Below are positions 1-10,456 of a stretch of DNA of 64,000 nt, piece after piece. The notes beneath the pieces are model-generated. The model had not been told where the DNA came from, made no database searches, and saw only the letters and a list, made by a program, of their open reading frames with translations. Within the stretch, counting starts at the first letter, position 1, and the number at the start of each line of letters is the position of its first letter. This stretch comes from Darksidea phi (taxonomy: Eukaryota; Ascomycota; Dothideomycetes; Pleosporales; Lentitheciaceae), in assembly GCA_030770425.1 (NCBI GenBank), contig JASJFT010000067.1:1-64000 (forward strand). Direction: 5' to 3'. A program made the position numbers and the translations under genes.

Positions 1-2611
1 TGTTTTACACACATCTCCCTAACACCACCCCCTAAAAATCTTTATTTTTCGTTTACACTCCGCCCCAAACCCCCCCCCCCCCCCCCCCCCCCCCGCCCCC
101 TAAAGCATGAACGAAGAGACTTGTTCAGAGAGCACGATACTCGGCTAAACTTTCCCAGTCACGTGCAGCTTTGTATCGGCCAGGGCTGCTGCCTTCGACT
201 TAGCCACCTGCTTCAGCCATTCGCCTCTTGTCTCCCAAACCTCACCTGATCTAATTGCTATCTAAGTCACGCACTCAATGCCTTGCAGAAAGGTAAGAAG
301 GCCCTACAGTCTATTAGTTGTATCTTAATTTGGTCCTTGTTCCCTCCACGTTCCATAGTACGGCAAAACTGCAATTGGTGACACGCTGGATAGCACTCGG
401 GCCATGTCAAGTTGGTAGAAATCTGCCTACATCTCTAGTGAGGAGCTGGGGGACAGCCTCAGCAGAAACGAGTTTCCGTACCATCACCGCCGAACCAATC
501 ACTTTGGCCTGGATCCACGCACAATGAGACTGGATTGGATCGTGATGAGGTGGCTGAATTTGATGGTAGAACTATGCAGTGGACGTTCATGCATGCCGGA
601 ACAACTGCGACTTTGCAAAGCTGGCCCAACCAATTTCCCGTGAGGCCCTCAATTAAGACTCGCAGCTTCCAGGTACACCTCTCTTGATGTTCGGAAGGTA
701 TTAGTGACAACGTCCAGTGTCAGAATCACAGAATCATTCATGCGGATCACAGTCACGGAGTCAGATGGCCCCAATCATGGCTCTCTGCTGGCGGAGATAG
801 CGGCAGACAGTACATGCATATTGGAGGTGACTTGTAGTTAACTGGATGGCATGGGGATTTGAAGGTGACGGAAAGTGACGGCGGGTGACAGCGGTGTGAC
901 TGAGAGAGCGACACTGAGTACCTCTCATGTCCGTCGCGCCCTACCCGCCGTGTGGCCACCAAGACCGCGTTCCAACGCCCATGCTGCGCTTTCCCCACTA
1001 CCCAGACTGCAACACGCTCATCAAACTGTCCTTTTTTGAGACTACGAAGCAGCTCTGTGGCGGTCGATAGGGTGCACCGCACGCAGCGGAAACTAATTAT
1101 AAGATTGAACTGAGGTTGTTCTATCTGAAGCTACAAACAGTAGATATACATGCGTGGCTGTAAACAGCGCTAGTGCAGGATGGGGAGTCGCATCTCACTG
1201 AAGGTGAGGTGCGAGTTACCTATGAGGCAAGAGACAATCAAACCGTGACAAGCTCTCACCATCCGCGGCATCACCTCCGACAATAACCAGCTGAGCGATA
1301 GCCTGCGGGCGGAGTAATGGAAGGGTCCGGGTATGAGCAAAGGATGACCACGGGCTTGCGAACCAAGGTCTTCGGATGGATCGAGCGATGGAGGATTTGT
1401 ATCCGGCGGGGAGCTAAGGTTGCGATTAGAGGATCGGCCTTCACGGGCGGAGCTGAATTATGGCGAGATAGATCCTGTTGAATTGTCTTAGTAATGTAAG
1501 CTTGATGTTAACTCCCGGACTATACTCACCTGACTGTCGGTCAGTCTTCTTGTGCAGTCCTTGAAACAGAATCCGGTTTATTCAGTGATACTTCGACGGT
1601 GCTGGCAGCTGCAATATCGGCAGAGGGGGTGGTCAGATCAAATAGTGATGAAACCAATTCTATAACCAACTTTGATAGAATAACAAGTAACTCTAGGCTT
1701 AGAGGTGGTCCTAAGCGTTGAGCTGCTAGTTGTCAATAACTACGAAGGAGAAAAGAAACTACAGGAATGACTGTCCTTATGTATCTGTTCCTTTATCTTG
1801 CCAAGACAGGTGTGCTCGGTGTGCTCTGTCCTTGTGTAACATATCAGACCGAGCATGGTCACATGACCCTTCCTTGCTGACGTAACCCTGTCCGCATCAT
1901 CGTGTATCCTCAGTCTGCCCTCCTGCAGACCTCAAGCACCTATCTTGCCAATGCCTGGTTCTTGATACCGCGTATCTTGTCTGTTCGTAACACTTCAACT
2001 TGTCCTAGCTTATCTCTTAAGCCCCGATACTCGGCATGTGAACTGACTGCTGCCTTGTGGTCCGAAGCGGGCACTCGAGCCACGAAATCCCCAGGCGAAG
2101 AACGAGTAGGGGAGATGTTGGATACGGTGATTTTGACAAAAACCGATGATCTATCGCGCTGTAAATTGAATCTCGCAAAATGCTTGATGGCAGTGGCTCT
2201 GGCTTTATGGCATTTCCTTACTGCGCCCTGGCCGCAAGAGGTGAGGTGGGTTCGTGCGTCCCGCGTCTTACCGTCCTCATCACTGCATGTGCAATCTTAA
2301 GACCTGCACCCAACCGCGCGATTCTTCCATCTTCGCCGCCACAATCCTGTTGGTGAAGCATAAATCTCATCAGTAATTATATGTTCTTCTTAAGTCAACT
2401 GGACGACCACAAACAGCATGTTGGCTTCTACTTAAAATCGACACTTTGACGGTAACATTAAACCAGTGCAATTTCATTAAGATGAAAGGTGCCCAAGACT
2501 ACGGACTACAAACCTGTCTCATCATGAAAGGTCAACTGACCCTCGATACGCGACATTGTGATGCGAACAATGCTACGAACAGGCCTTCCGGTCACATACA
2601 CTTCGGGTATT
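1..2611. other. Gene-free left flank
   Basis: No open reading frame here shows recognisable protein features; all are short and lack splice-linked extensions. The stretch has ordinary base composition and no tRNA-like cloverleaf that I could see. It holds a poly-C run near the left edge and scattered TGAC and GGTGTGCTC short repeats (around 825-900 and 1808-1830) with no clear meaning. Confidence 0.6.
70..94. repeat. Poly-C mononucleotide run
   Basis: Twenty-five consecutive C residues, followed by one G and five more C. This is a simple mononucleotide microsatellite, prone to length variation and to sequencing or assembly error. It is not a telomere, since there is no repeated TTAGGG/CCCTAA unit. 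Confidence 0.95.
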
Positions 2612-3954
2612 CTAAACACTTCTCTCAGACTTCTCACGGACATTTTCGAATGCCGTTTCTCTAAATATGCGCTCGGAATCGTCCGTAGCAGACGACTTGA
2701 GCTGCGTTTGGGATGAGCTCGGCTTTCGAGATGATGGAATAACAAAAGATGGCGTCTCCTGTTCGAGGCTGCTCCTCGAAGATCGCGACCTAAGTGAAGA
2801 GAATAGGAAAGAGGACTTGAGTTGCGTCCACAGTGTGCTTTCGGTGAGAATCTTGCACCAGAACGAAGATATTGCTGGAGCACAGCTGACAGACACAGTG
2901 CCAAAGACCTCAGCATAGCTACAGAACAACATCAGTTGGGTTATATGAGCCTGATGGACTGAACTTACATCACAATAGAGAGGGCTGAACCGTTCCATGT
3001 GGTGTCGGTTCCTTTGAAGACGATGACTCGATAGTATAGAGCAAGCATGCTGAGCCCTACCAGACTATATCCGTACTATTAGAATGGGACGCAGCAGAAC
3101 CAAGATTGGAGACTTACATGGCGCCAACCCGGAACACGATGCTCAGAGTGACCTTTTTCGTCACGCTGATTTGAAGTTTAAGGATGATGGGGAATGGCAG
3201 GATCAAGATAAGGATATCAGCAAGACAGGAGAAGACGCCCACCATAAGCTGAAGCCAAGCTGATTCGGAGCACCGTTGGAACGACGCGCCATCCCAGGCC
3301 TCGCCTTTTCTTGGTATACAGTAAACTCCCCCAATAACGAATTGGATGGCGTAGAACAAAGCCATAAAGGCAATCCAAAAGTACGAGAGTCTTCGAATCC
3401 AGGTAATGCTTCCAAAAATCCGGATGTACAGGGAAAGTATCGCTGCTTTGGCCGCCCACATGGTAGGACTTATGACGAAGAGAATAGCGAGGTTGAGCTT
3501 GATGAATATGGTGGTTATTGTGGAGAGTGGGATATCCCAGGCATGCTTCGCTGCGCCCTTCTGACCTACTACAAAATCATCAGTCACTTGGGTGTCTCAA
3601 TAATGCTACAGATACTTACAGGAATAGGTCAGAGCCCAGTATGCGATGCCTCCAGCGTAAGCGAAGATGCAGAGCACTGTTAAAGCTTTGTTAATAGCAG
3701 TAAACAGCAGAATATGATGCGGCGAGGCAACATAGTGACATATACTCACTATCATCGAGCCCTAGCTTCCGAGCAATCTTCAGGTTCGTTGCAATTCGGA
3801 AAACCAGAAGCGTGCCAGACACTGCCATAAGAGCTATTCCAGTTACGAGCTCAGCATTTCGAAGAGACGGCCCTCCTTCGAAATCAGGAGGTGCTCCGGA
3901 GGGGTTCGGCATCAAAGGGATCGCAGAAAGGTCCATTCCGGGTGGCAAAGCCAT
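2612..3954 (-). CDS. Fungal rhodopsin-domain integral membrane protein
   Basis: Five exons on the minus strand (3954-3750, 3676-3620, 3568-3118, 3064-2969, 2918-2612) join in frame to give about 371 residues. The protein starts with a short luminal N-terminus, then a hydrophobic helix (ELVTGIALMAVSGTLLVFRI), a charged loop with LGLDD, and further helices including AAILSLYIRIFG and VFSCLADILILILPFPIILK, the pattern of the fungal rhodopsin domain family (PTH11/SAT4-like seven-helix proteins). No CFEM cysteine domain precedes it. The C-terminal ~95 residues are a serine-rich cytoplasmic tail. Members are plasma-membrane proteins of mostly unknown ligand, some acting in surface sensing. It is divergent from the P450 gene at 4465, with 510 bp between the start codons. 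All introns have GT-AG ends. Confidence 0.85.
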
Positions 3955-4464
3955 CTTGCAAGGTTATTCTAGGATACGTGAAGAGTAGATTCTATTTTTC
4001 GCGGATGATTTGAAAACTCAGGTTTGTAATGAATCCCAAATCTGATGAGCAGGTTATGAGGCTGGGAGGCAAGGGGCAAGCACTAACCATAACAGCTCGG
4101 AGTCGCGACCCGGAGTTTGATCTTCATGGCCAAGTCCGCAGGCTGCGTTGCCTTCGGTATTTGCGAGTTTCTTGTGTAGTTTTGATTCGGCTGCAACTTC
4201 ATATTGCGGCACAGCATCTTGTGCTGACTGCATGTATTGGCTTGGCTCTTTGGGGGGTATGTTAAGGATGTGGTTGCACGAACGCAGCTTCGCCCGGCTC
4301 AGTAATGATCTACATGGAGGTGCATGGCTTCGTCCCTCAGCTCAAGTGATAGGGAGCGAGCCCCGGGGACCTTCAAAAAGTTGGCTACTCATATCAGTGG
4401 CTCACACGCACTGGTACTTTGTCCATCGTTTTGTTGACAAAGAAAGCAAATCAGCGCCATCACC
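3955..4464. promoter_or_regulatory. Divergent promoter region of the membrane protein and P450 genes
   Basis: The 510 bp between two start codons pointing away from each other. At 4098-4112 there is CGG, nine bases, CCG, with a TCGCGA palindrome inside the spacer; inverted CGG triplets are the usual half-sites of Zn2Cys6 dimers. Whether anything binds here is inference. Confidence 0.4.
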
Positions 4465-6519
4465 ATGCTTTCGCTCATCTTCCTCACTCAAGCGGCTTTT
4501 TTAGCTCTTATCTTCGGCAGTTCGTTGATCAGTTGCTCCGTGTTCTTATCTTTTGTTAGGAAATATGGAATAGTAAGCGCAATGCACACCGTCTACTCGG
4601 AACTACGTTAACGTTATTTTGAGCATCGTGTTCTTCTTTACCCCCTTCGCACCATAAGGAAACGCATTGATACCCTTCTTTTCCTCTTCGATGCACCTCG
4701 GATCATCCGGAGGGAATATGACGCGGTTAGTTAACCTGTTCGCATCTGCCAAACCAAAGACCTTCCCCTAACGACTTTGAAGTCTTCAGGCGGCTCCTTC
4801 ACGGTTGATGCTCCCGACGTTCACTATCACATGGTTTCGGATAAGGTATTGATCAGGGAATTGGATCGCGCTCCAAGAGATGTTCTTTCTCTCCAGGGCG
4901 CTGCGAAGCTGGTATGTGTAACGAGACGCGCCTCATTTCAATCTGTCTAATAAACCTTCATAGTTGCTGCAACCCCAATACACGATGCACAAGTTCGACT
5001 GGTTCGAGCAGCGAGGCAAAGATGGTACACCTCTTGTAAGAACTCTACGCAGCCTTCTGAGACATGACCTACCACTGCTCTTACCGGAAACACGAAAGAT
5101 CAATAGCGAAATTCTCCATCGAATGTTGAGTCTCTCCGGAAAGCCAGCGCCTGTTTCCCACATTGTACGTGCTTGCGTGGTACACATGAACGCACGAGCT
5201 ATCTTTGGTAAAGATCTTGGTAAATAGTGTTCTGAATCATGGTTTGAATCATCATACTTACTCCAACAACAGCTGCTAATAAGGAATTCATGGTGGCCGC
5301 GGAAGGGTTTGTTGACCAAACGATTTTCATATCCGAATCCGCTCGACTATTGCCAGGGATATTGGGCCGCTGTGTAGCATCGCTTTTAGAGCTGTATTTT
5401 TCGGCTCAGCACAAGATATTCCATGCGATTAGGTTCGTTGCCCAGGAAAGAATTGACGAGCAAGAGCTTCGACGGTCGGGAAAGACTGATGTTCCCGTGC
5501 ACGTGAGTCTTCAGCATACGAAGCTGACCATCCAAAGAAAAACGCTGACACCCCACGAACGAACAGAGAGATTGTCTGCAATGGGTAATGGAGCAATCAT
5601 CGAGATTCAGACCATGGACATGCGAGTTGACGAAACCATGGGGAGCCGATCGCATCGCCCATGAGCTCATGGCAGTTTGGTTTGGGGCAGTGCACACTAT
5701 GGTCATGGTTAGTACACAATCCTTTGGCCGATCAATGGCACCTGGGTCGTGCTGACAATACTTGACAGGCAACCGTCTTTGCTGTCCGGGATATTGCTAT
5801 GCATCCGGAGTACGTAGACACGTTGCGAAGCGAAATTGAAGGCCCGGCGTATGTGGCCTGGGAACAAACGGGGAACGGCATGCCGCTGCTCGATAGCTTT
5901 TTGAAAGAATCTGCCCGCTTGAGTCCACTCGAAAACGGTGAGCTCTCCTGCTGCCTTTGAATATTGAGACTCATCACTGACCATATTCGATTCTAGTGAG
6001 CACTCGACGTAAGGCCTTGAAACCGTTTGAACTATCCAATGGTCTTCGTGTTCAGGAGGGCGACTGGCTCGCCACGCCTCTCGATTCCATGAATATAGAC
6101 GCCAAAAATTGGATTAACCCACTCATGTTCCATGGATTTCGCCATATCGACTCAGCAACCATGGCCTCCTTAAATGGGAAAACAAGCTTCACGTACCCGG
6201 AACCAGAAAAGGCCGCACCACTTACAGATGCCAGGGGATGGCAGACTTGGGGAACAGGACGCATGGCCTGGTAAGTTATCTTCAAGTCTGCAAAAGTTCA
6301 GCGATATAAGTCTAACTCTCAATCCCTAGCCCAGGTCGCTTCTATGCAGTGGCGGGCATAAAACAGATTGTGAGTTTAATTCTAATGAAATACGATTGTG
6401 AAATTGAGGATCGTTCTCGGCCCTACAAATTCAGCTGGAGGACTTGCAACGTGCCGCGAGAGGACATGCCGATTGTACTGCGCCCTAGAAATTATGTTAA
6501 TAACGCTGGGGGTACATGA
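4465..6519 (+). CDS. Cytochrome P450 monooxygenase
   Basis: Nine exons (4465-4572, 4624-4725, 4783-4911, 4964-5219, 5273-5502, 5567-5707, 5769-5937, 5997-6270, 6330-6519) give about 532 residues. The start was chosen because it supplies a hydrophobic N-terminal anchor (FLTQAAFLALIFGSSLIS) that splices in frame to the conserved body. The haem-binding loop reads WGTGRMACPGR; C is the axial thiolate, and the usual Phe at the start of the motif is Trp. The ExxR of helix K is KESAR. Helix I lacks the common A/G-G-x-D/E-T-T and reads AVWFGAVHTMVM, as in a subset of fungal P450s. The enzyme is probably ER-anchored and oxidises a small hydrophobic molecule; the substrate cannot be named. The MFS gene downstream would fit export of a product. 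One intron ends in an unusual GAG. Confidence 0.88.
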
Positions 6520-7103
6520 TCAAGTTGCGGAATAGTGTCAAGCGCCAGGTTTAGGGTTGTGCGCGAAGGGTGTGGACAATACTCGTCTTGCTAGGTCGCG
6601 GGTTGTATTTAGAAAGCTCGTTCATCCACTGCCGTAGCTTGGGAAAGCGAAATTTGGGACGTTGTACCATGGCCTCCTGCGGTTGAAAACTCGAATGAGA
6701 CTATGTCAACTCCGAGTGCCCAGCCTTGGATTGCATGCATTGAAATGACCCTATTGGAGTTCGGTAACATGCGACCTACTGCGTCGCCGAGACCTGGCTG
6801 CATGGTGCCAGTGAGCATTGACCACCCAATCCCTGTTGTAATATATATTTCCGGTCAGTTGGGTGCACAAAGCCCCGCTTTGGCTGAACCCCCTTCACAC
6901 ATCACATTTCAAGAAGGTCCAAACTCGCATTCCCTGCAATACTGCACAAGTACCACCTTCAATAACTGGGAATAAAGAGCAGACCTTCTGCTACCTGACT
7001 TGGAAGAACATTCTATTCATTCCAATCTGCGTTTTGTCAGTCTAGACAAGCAATCAGTTCGACATAACTAATCCCGGAGATTGACCCAAACCGCTGCGGC
7101 ACG
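6520..7103. other. Intergenic, no clear gene
   Basis: A minus-strand open frame at 6818-6609 (69 codons, containing MQPGLGDAVGRMLPNS) reads like coding sequence but has no recognisable family and no convincing upstream exon. It may be a relic. Otherwise this is the 3' flank of the P450 and the promoter of the DUF4267 gene. Confidence 0.4.
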
Positions 7104-7556
7104 ATGCTCGACCATTTCGCCCTTCGACATTTGCCCCCTCTCCTCCTTGGCACTGTCATTACTTTCGGAGGAGCAATGTCACTCACCTCTGGTCCTGAGG
7201 CCGCGCTCGCCAAATTTGGTTTCCGCGACGACATATCTCGCAACAAAGCTGCATGGCCCGTTATTAAAATTCAAGGTAAGTGCATGTATGGCAACCAGGC
7301 TGTATGGCATGTCACTGAAATTCAAATGCAAGGTTCCCGCATGACAAGCATTGGGCTGACGGTATGGGGTTTGTACCTTGGAGGTCACCTGGAAGCAATA
7401 GACATTCTGTTGGCAACATTTGGATGGATGGCAGTAATAGACGGAATAGTGTGTTCTGAGCATGGTCGTCCAGGCTCAGTTTTATTTCGTATGTCTTCTA
7501 CTAGCTTGGTTGCGCTCTGGGGCTTGCTTGGGATGACTACGGGAAGATTCATCTAA
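7104..7556 (+). CDS. DUF4267 small integral membrane protein
   Basis: Two exons, 7104-7275 and 7333-7556, give 131 residues. The intron (7276-7332) is 57 bp with no in-frame stop, so the unspliced transcript would also be translatable as 150 residues. The protein has about four hydrophobic helices (LPPLLLGTVITFGGAMSL, SIGLTVWGLYLGG, IDILLATFGWMAVIDGIV, LVALWGLLGMTTG) and follows the DUF4267 layout: helix, GF-containing loop, helix with polar residues, then an ID/GD followed by a histidine loop (EHGRPGS). The function of the family is unknown. It lies between the P450 and the MFS transporter, in the same orientation, which suggests but does not prove common regulation. The splice form is preferred because the family does not contain the extra 19 residues. 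Confidence 0.7.
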   Translation: MLDHFALRHLPPLLLGTVITFGGAMSLTSGPEAALAKFGFRDDISRNKAAWPVIKIQGKCMYGNQAVWHVTEIQMQGSRMTSIGLTVWGLYLGGHLEAIDILLATFGWMAVIDGIVCSEHGRPGSVLFRMSSTSLVALWGLLGMTTGRFI

Positions 7557-8091
7557 GACGTTGGGGCTAAGGTTCGGCCCGAAGGGCTGACAGCTTCCCA
7601 ATCCTTGTATCTACGCGACATCCATAACAATACCATGATAATCATATCATGTTTCACAGCTTCCCTTCTCTCTTGGCAGTATTGTCGCTTGCATGTGTGT
7701 GACGTCGATCTCCGAGGCGCCAATAATGTGACAGAGCGGAGAGAGCAATCTATATTGCATAGAGAAGGCGGCGCGTAGAGAAGGCGACGAGCAGGCGGCG
7801 AGGTTGACTGCTCCGTATCCTCCACACCCCTGCCATACCCTTTGAAATTGCAATGCCGCGTTAGCAAACAGACATACGCACTCACATTTTGGGGGATGTT
7901 GATCAATTTGGTGCAGAGACTTCCGTTTGGCCCAACCTCTTCTCGGTCCACACTGCTGTTGTCTGTTTCCCCACTGCCAGCCGCCGTACTCCTGCCCCAA
8001 ATCTCGTCATTATATCTTGACAAAAGGTTGTGCGCCTTCTGGACTTCTCAACACACCTTTTTCGTCATCACAAGTTCTTTATCTTGGCTCA
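7557..8091. promoter_or_regulatory. Promoter region of the MFS transporter gene
   Basis: 535 bp between the DUF4267 stop and the first ATG of the transporter. The transporter's open frame continues upstream of that ATG to 7927, but it contains no earlier ATG and is cysteine/proline-rich rather than transporter-like. I therefore treat it as 5' leader. Confidence 0.4.
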
Positions 8092-9801
8092 ATGAACGAC
8101 GAAGGAGTTGCCATGTGCTCCCAGGAATCGGAGAACCCCCATCTAGGGGAAAAAAACCAAGGAATAGAACACGACCGCGTGGAGGAGCCAGCCGAATTCA
8201 AACCCACCTGGAAGCTTTCGTGTATATTTGCCGTCCTTTGTCTTCTATCTTTCCTGACTGCCCTCGACGGCACCGTAATCACTACCTCACTGCCAACCAT
8301 CACTGACCAGATGAAAACCCACAACGACCAACTCTACATTTGGATCGCACAGTGCTTCATCTTATCCTCTACGGCACCGCAACCTCTATATGGTCAACTC
8401 GCCAACATATTCGGTCGTCGAAATCCCTTTCTTATCGCTATCGCCTTATTCGCTCTAGGTAGCGGTATAGCCGGTGGTGCGTCTGATACCGCTATGCTGG
8501 TAACTGGACGTACTGTACAAGGCCTTGGTGCAGCTGGGCTATATGTTCTATCAGATATAATTATCTGCGATCTTGTCCCTCCTCGAAATCGCGGTCCGTA
8601 TTTGAGCGCAGTCCTTTCAACAGCCGGGATCGGTTCGACGATTGGACCAGTCATCGGTGGCGCGATCGCGGAACACAACTGGAGATGGATATTTTATCTC
8701 AACATCCCGATCTCGGCTTTGGGCTTTGTCATCGTGGTCTTCCTTCTGAAAGTGAATTGGAGCCGAAGTCCAACGTGGGCCCACGCACTTGCGAGTGTCG
8801 ATTTCCTCGGTGCTAGTATCTTTATCCCGTCCATGATCAGTCTGCTTTATGGCCTCATAACGGGTGGCACTCAGCACCCTTGGTCATCATGGAAGGTGTT
8901 ACTTTCTATGATACTCGGTATCAGCGGTTGGATACTGTACCATTTTCAGCAGGCAACGCCATCGCTCTGTCGTCATCCTAGCACTCCACCTCATTTATTT
9001 ACAAACCGAACGTCTGCTACCGGCTACGCTCTCATATTTTTCAGCTCTATAGTACTATACATGATCAGCTTCTTTCTGCCATTTTATTTCCAAGGAGTTA
9101 AGCTGGTCTCACCTATGCTATCTGGGGTGTACTACCTTCCTTTTGCACTGGCAATCATACCGTTTGCTGGAATTGCAGGATGGGCGTTGTCAAATTGGGG
9201 GAAATATGTCCCGCTACACTTCGCTGGTTTCGCGTTGCTAGCAATTGGCACGGGACTATACGCTACGCTCAACTCCGGTAGTTCGATGGGTGCTTGGATT
9301 GGATTCCAGATCATACCAAGTGCAGGAATAGCGTTGATCTATACATCAACAATGCCGAGTACACTTGCAGCACTCAAGGAAGAAGACGTAGCCACGGCAA
9401 CAGCGACTTACTCTTTTGTTAGGTCTTTTGGTCTACTCTGGGGCATAACTATAGCAGGCATTGTCTTCAATGGACAAGTCAATGCGCATCTTGATTTGAT
9501 CGGGGACGAGAGCCTTCGCGAAGTGCTAGAAGACGGTGCTGCTTACAGTTTCGCTGCGAGGGAAGGGGGCTTGGGGGGACTCCATAATCAACAGAGACTT
9601 CGAGAAATTGTCAGCGTATATGTGAGAGCATTGAGGGTACTATGGCTGGTTGCAATGGCTATAGCACTCATTGGCTTCATTTGTGTCCCAATTGAGAGGT
9701 CACTGCCGTTGGAAAAGACGCATAAAACGGACTTCGGAATGAAAGAAGAGAAGAAGGAAGGTCCCAAGGAAGAAACTGTGCAATCTAATCGCAGAACATG
9801 A
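8092..9801 (+). CDS. MFS drug/toxin efflux transporter, 14-TM (DHA2) type
   Basis: A single exon of 569 residues from the first ATG. The N-terminal ~45 residues are polar and cytosolic. Helix 1 carries LTALDGTVITTSLPTI; motif A is GQLANIFGRR; motif B is RTVQGLGAAG; motif C lies in IGPVIGGAIAEHNWRWIFY, the antiporter signature. About fourteen hydrophobic segments follow to residue ~540, then a short charged lysine/glutamate-rich tail. This matches proton-driven exporters of the DHA2 group, located in the plasma membrane, which in fungi export toxins, antifungals or secondary metabolites. Its neighbours, a P450 and DUF4267 gene in the same orientation, fit an exporter for a modified metabolite, but no biosynthetic backbone gene is present. 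Frame and length are intact. Confidence 0.9.
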   Translation: MNDEGVAMCSQESENPHLGEKNQGIEHDRVEEPAEFKPTWKLSCIFAVLCLLSFLTALDGTVITTSLPTITDQMKTHNDQLYIWIAQCFILSSTAPQPLYGQLANIFGRRNPFLIAIALFALGSGIAGGASDTAMLVTGRTVQGLGAAGLYVLSDIIICDLVPPRNRGPYLSAVLSTAGIGSTIGPVIGGAIAEHNWRWIFYLNIPISALGFVIVVFLLKVNWSRSPTWAHALASVDFLGASIFIPSMISLLYGLITGGTQHPWSSWKVLLSMILGISGWILYHFQQATPSLCRHPSTPPHLFTNRTSATGYALIFFSSIVLYMISFFLPFYFQGVKLVSPMLSGVYYLPFALAIIPFAGIAGWALSNWGKYVPLHFAGFALLAIGTGLYATLNSGSSMGAWIGFQIIPSAGIALIYTSTMPSTLAALKEEDVATATATYSFVRSFGLLWGITIAGIVFNGQVNAHLDLIGDESLREVLEDGAAYSFAAREGGLGGLHNQQRLREIVSVYVRALRVLWLVAMAIALIGFICVPIERSLPLEKTHKTDFGMKEEKKEGPKEETVQSNRRT

Positions 9802-10456
9802 GGAATCTGGCGCTGCAAAATTACAGTGCTGCTCTCACACGGATATTTGGCAAACAAGGTAAGAGACATAATGAAGATGGTGGCAACAACATCTGGAAAC
9901 TTCCCTCTAGACTTCGTGACTCGCTTGAGGAAATAATCAATTGGTTCGCGAGCCTTCGAAGGTCGTCACTACTGGCGCGACGTCTAGACCAGCGAAGAGG
10001 ATCGGGAGGGAACATACATGGGTCAAGTCTGACGACCACCATTACATAGTATGCTGGGTCGAGAGCATGGATCGATACTTCCCGTATGTTGCAAGATATT
10101 CCAGTTCGCTATTATACCCAAGAACACGAGGGCTCTGATTTGATACCATGCATACCAATAAATGCGGATGGGGTGTATCTACCACGATTCAAGATCTTCA
10201 ATCAGCCATGGAGGTAAAATCCGGTATGTGAATTCGGGAAAGCACCTAATGCCAACTAAAAAGGGGGTATAGCTAGTAATAAGAACTGTGACGCCTTGAA
10301 ATCAAATTGGACTGCTCAAGCAATGCTAGTCGTTACAAATCCATCGTTGTGCATATCAGTTTTCATCCATACATCATGGGAACCGCCAGTATGCACTGCA
10401 CGCCCGTGCCCAGACTCTGTGGTGGTAAAGGAAAAGCGCGCATGTCTGTTGAGCGC
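9802..10456. other. 3' flank shared by the MFS gene and frq; possible antisense promoter
   Basis: 655 bp between convergent stops. No protein gene is seen. GATCG motifs lie at 10000-10004 and 10070-10074 (the latter inside GATCGATAC). In Neurospora an antisense frq transcript (qrf) starts downstream of frq from a light-regulated promoter; whether one exists here is unknown. Confidence 0.3.

Noticed and set aside
1..120. Telomere end suggested by the C-rich start
   Set aside because: It is a single homopolymer run, not repeats of the fungal telomere unit, and ordinary sequence lies on both sides.
4465..6519. First P450 as a pseudogene, because its frame is broken into many pieces
   Set aside because: All eight breaks are explained by short introns with GT-AG ends and matching phases. 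The haem loop and full length are kept.
7927..8091. N-terminal extension of the MFS transporter
   Set aside because: The open frame has no ATG before 8092, and the translated extension is cysteine- and proline-rich, unlike transporter N-termini.
2612..9801. Full secondary-metabolite gene cluster
   Set aside because: No polyketide synthase, NRPS, terpene cyclase or DMAT gene is visible; only tailoring- and transport-like genes.
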